From: Geothermovivens sp964644845 | GTDB taxonomy: Bacteria; Zhuqueibacterota; Zhuqueibacteria; Oleimicrobiales; Geothermoviventaceae | Length of the DNA stretch: 64,000 bases | Direction: 5' to 3' | Assembly (NCBI GenBank): GCA_964644845.1 | Contig: CAZXXS010000122.1 | Coordinates: 32,969 to 96,968 of the forward strand | Shown here: positions 62,226 through 64,000 of the stretch, one piece after another | How positions within the stretch are numbered: position 1 is the stretch's first letter | Layout of the letters: each line of letters opens with the position of its first letter | The notes under the pieces: generated by a model | What the model saw: only the letters and a program-made list of their open reading frames with translations | Told to the model about the DNA's origin: nothing | Database searches by the model: none | Made by a program: the position numbers and the translations under genes

Positions 62226-63896
62226 TCAACGCCTTAGCGGACCATAGGGGTCGAAACGCAGTCTTCCGCTGAAGTCCGGGATGCGCAGGTACAGACCCCA
62301 GCCGCCACCGAAATTCTCCACCTTGACCAGGATCTTGTTCCAGCCCTGTCTGAGGTGGATCTTGATGACGTCCTGGTCTGGCGAAGCTGAACGGCCCACG
62401 TGCCTGGAGTAGACCAGCTCTTCGTTCACCCACAGCCGGGCGCCGTCGTTGGAACCCAGTCCGATCGTTAAATCTCTGCTCTGTGGTGCGTAGACGTACG
62501 TGAGTGCGTAGGCAACCGCCGGATCGAAGTAGTGCAGCGCCCGAAGCAAATCCACGTAGCCGTTCTTTTTCGCCTGCACAAGCTGCCAGCGACACTTGCC
62601 AATCAGTCCTTTCAGTGTTTTGCGAAGGTCAACTCTCTTCTCTGGACCGTACTGGTGTAAGAAGCCCCGCGGCGGTTTGTCGTCTTTCATTTCACCGAGT
62701 TCGAACGGACCGATTACCAGCCAGCGGCGAACAAACGTGTCCGGAACAAGTGCAGGAATTTGCGCCGTTGTTACAACCGGCTGTTTCTGGCTTTCGATGC
62801 TCACCGTGTAGCGAGGCAAAGGCAAAACGAGAGCGGTGTCCACCTTCACGGCCAGGCGGAGCGAAACGGAGTCTGAACCGGGAACGCTGAGCTTCAGCTG
62901 ACGCGGAAAAACGTCCCACGTCGACCCAACCGGCACTTGCCAGGACAAACCGAGAGCCAGCGGTACGGAACCCGGGTTAACGAACTTGAGCGTGGCGAGA
63001 GTTTTCTCACCCGCGAGCTGGATTGCAACGATCGGTTTCGAAAGCACGCCATCCCAGCGGGCGTAGTCTTGAGAAGTTACCACATCCACCGGTTTCACTC
63101 CCTCAGGCCGGACAACGGCGTACCGGACCGAGTCTGCGTCCACGGTGATCCACATGAAGTGGTAAAATCCACCGGCCGCCTCTCCTGAACGATCGAGGTT
63201 GGCCCCACCTCCTCCGGTTACGAAGTAGTGCACACCGTCTTTCGCGCCGCAGTCCTCGTAGTGGTGTTCGTGCCCGGCAAACACCGCGTCGACGTGGTAG
63301 CGAGCGAGCAGAGGATGAACGTCGGTGTTCCAGTTGGAAATGTACCCGTCTTTCCAAAGCGGCTTGTGCAGGAAGACGAAGGTGTGCGCCGCGTCGGCGT
63401 GTTCTTGCAGGTCCCGGCGTAACCAGTCCAGTTGTTCACCGACAATGTGATCGCGGTGCCCAACCTCCTCCGAGTTCAAAACGATGAAATGACTACCCTT
63501 GTGATCAAAGCTGTAGCGCATCGGACCGTAACGGCGCTGAAAAATGTCGGCCATCCAGCTGTTACGCACGTCGTGGTTCCCGACGACCAATTTCAGAGGC
63601 ACCTGCAGGTGGCTGACGGCCTCGTCGAAGTAATCCCACTCCTTCAGCACCATGGCTGTATCCGAGACACCCAGGATCAGGTCACCGACATCCACGGCGA
63701 ACTCCGGTCGGAGCAGGTTAATGGCGCGGATGTTGTCGAAGAACGCAGGCGGTTGCTCGTACGCGTTGCGCCAGCCCCCGGGGGTTCGGTTGTCGCCAAG
63801 GACGGCGAAGTGGAAGGACTGGGGAAAAGCGGTCCCTGCAAAGAGAAGTGCGACAGCAAACAAAGATCCCGGACGTACGAGTTTTCTGTGTCGCAT
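62226..63896 (-). CDS. exported calcineurin-like metallophosphoesterase
   Basis: 556 residues from the ATG at 63896 (AAGGAGGACCG in front) with signal peptide LVRPGSLFAVALLFAGTAFP. FAVLGDNR, DVGDLI, VVGNHDVRN, HKPLW and FAGHEHHYED are the five metal-binding motifs of the calcineurin-like fold, so the two-metal site looks complete. The second half (from about 300) is beta-rich, with LSWQVPVGSTWDVFPRQLKL and TIGLGSNDGARLWVNEELVY, a carbohydrate-binding or PA14-like domain. It may cleave phosphodiesters or sugar phosphates. First gene of the 63.9-51.9 kb glycan block. Confidence 0.85.
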   Translation of the reverse strand: MRHRKLVRPGSLFAVALLFAGTAFPQSFHFAVLGDNRTPGGWRNAYEQPPAFFDNIRAINLLRPEFAVDVGDLILGVSDTAMVLKEWDYFDEAVSHLQVPLKLVVGNHDVRNSWMADIFQRRYGPMRYSFDHKGSHFIVLNSEEVGHRDHIVGEQLDWLRRDLQEHADAAHTFVFLHKPLWKDGYISNWNTDVHPLLARYHVDAVFAGHEHHYEDCGAKDGVHYFVTGGGGANLDRSGEAAGGFYHFMWITVDADSVRYAVVRPEGVKPVDVVTSQDYARWDGVLSKPIVAIQLAGEKTLATLKFVNPGSVPLALGLSWQVPVGSTWDVFPRQLKLSVPGSDSVSLRLAVKVDTALVLPLPRYTVSIESQKQPVVTTAQIPALVPDTFVRRWLVIGPFELGEMKDDKPPRGFLHQYGPEKRVDLRKTLKGLIGKCRWQLVQAKKNGYVDLLRALHYFDPAVAYALTYVYAPQSRDLTIGLGSNDGARLWVNEELVYSRHVGRSASPDQDVIKIHLRQGWNKILVKVENFGGGWGLYLRIPDFSGRLRFDPYGPLRR

Positions 63897-64000
63897 TAAA
63901 CGGTCCTCCTTCAACGATCAACCTTAGAAACCAGAGAAGGCGAAGCGAATTCTTCGACTCGCAACCAGCGTGGTCACACGTCTCACCCGTGCGCGGCGAG

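Noticed and set aside
1..64000. tRNA genes, CRISPR arrays, insertion sequences, attachment sites
   Set aside because: I looked for tRNA TPsiC-arm patterns, regularly spaced repeats and transposase motifs and saw none that stood up.

Overview
The window is a 64 kb stretch of GC-rich bacterial DNA, densely coded and mostly on the minus strand. Two proteins end in Por/type IX-like C-terminal sorting domains (one with NYPNPFN). Together with many exported polysaccharide-degrading enzymes and Shine-Dalgarno-rich starts using ATG, GTG and TTG, this suggests an uncultured relative of the FCB superphylum, of the KSB1/Calditrichota/Latescibacteria kind. That placement is an inference. No rRNA, tRNA, CRISPR array, insertion sequence or phage structural gene was seen.

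Region 1 (1-24.5 kb, all minus) is a sugar and polysaccharide block. It holds a partial deoxyhypusine-synthase-like gene, a small operon (Nramp-like membrane protein, small membrane protein, Tat-exported aldo/keto reductase), a Tat-exported polysaccharide-lyase-like protein, and a translationally coupled trio (heparinase II/III-like enzyme, GT39-like membrane glycosyltransferase, ConA-like secreted protein). Then come two Gfo/Idh/MocA oxidoreductases, an isoprenylcysteine-methyltransferase-like membrane protein, a GH38 alpha-mannosidase, a lipoprotein alpha/beta hydrolase, an M24-like protein lacking metal ligands, a CYTH protein coupled to a uroporphyrinogen-decarboxylase-like protein, a sorted protein with a glutaminase-like domain, and a ceramidase-like protein.

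Region 2 (25-36 kb) starts with a plus-strand MFS transporter. It is followed by a minus-strand cassette that looks like a phage lysis module without a phage: a holin-like domain fused to an N-acetylmuramoyl-L-alanine amidase, a second holin-like paralogue, and two overlapping coiled-coil membrane proteins resembling spanins. A divergent 86-residue gene has a near-consensus promoter with a perfect inverted repeat at the expected start of transcription. Next are a large sorted beta-propeller protein, thiD, a five-bladed-propeller glycosidase-like protein and an SDR oxidoreductase.

Region 3 (36.7-45.4 kb, minus) runs, in transcription order, OmpA-family coiled-coil protein, queH, amrS, AAA ATPase, DUF4276-like protein, MrfA-type helicase, MrfB-type exonuclease. 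The last four are packed with overlaps or very short gaps and form a candidate genome-defence or repair operon. Region 4 (46-51.4 kb, plus) is a TolC / membrane-fusion / RND efflux operon.

Region 5 (51.9-63.9 kb, minus) is a second glycan block: metallophosphoesterase, GH78-like rhamnosidase, an unrecognised exported protein, a GH67/GH20-like exported protein and another GH78-like enzyme. No SusC/SusD pair is present, so oligosaccharide uptake must be encoded elsewhere or work differently. The two most interesting systems are the ATPase/DUF4276/MrfAB operon and the lysis-like cassette.
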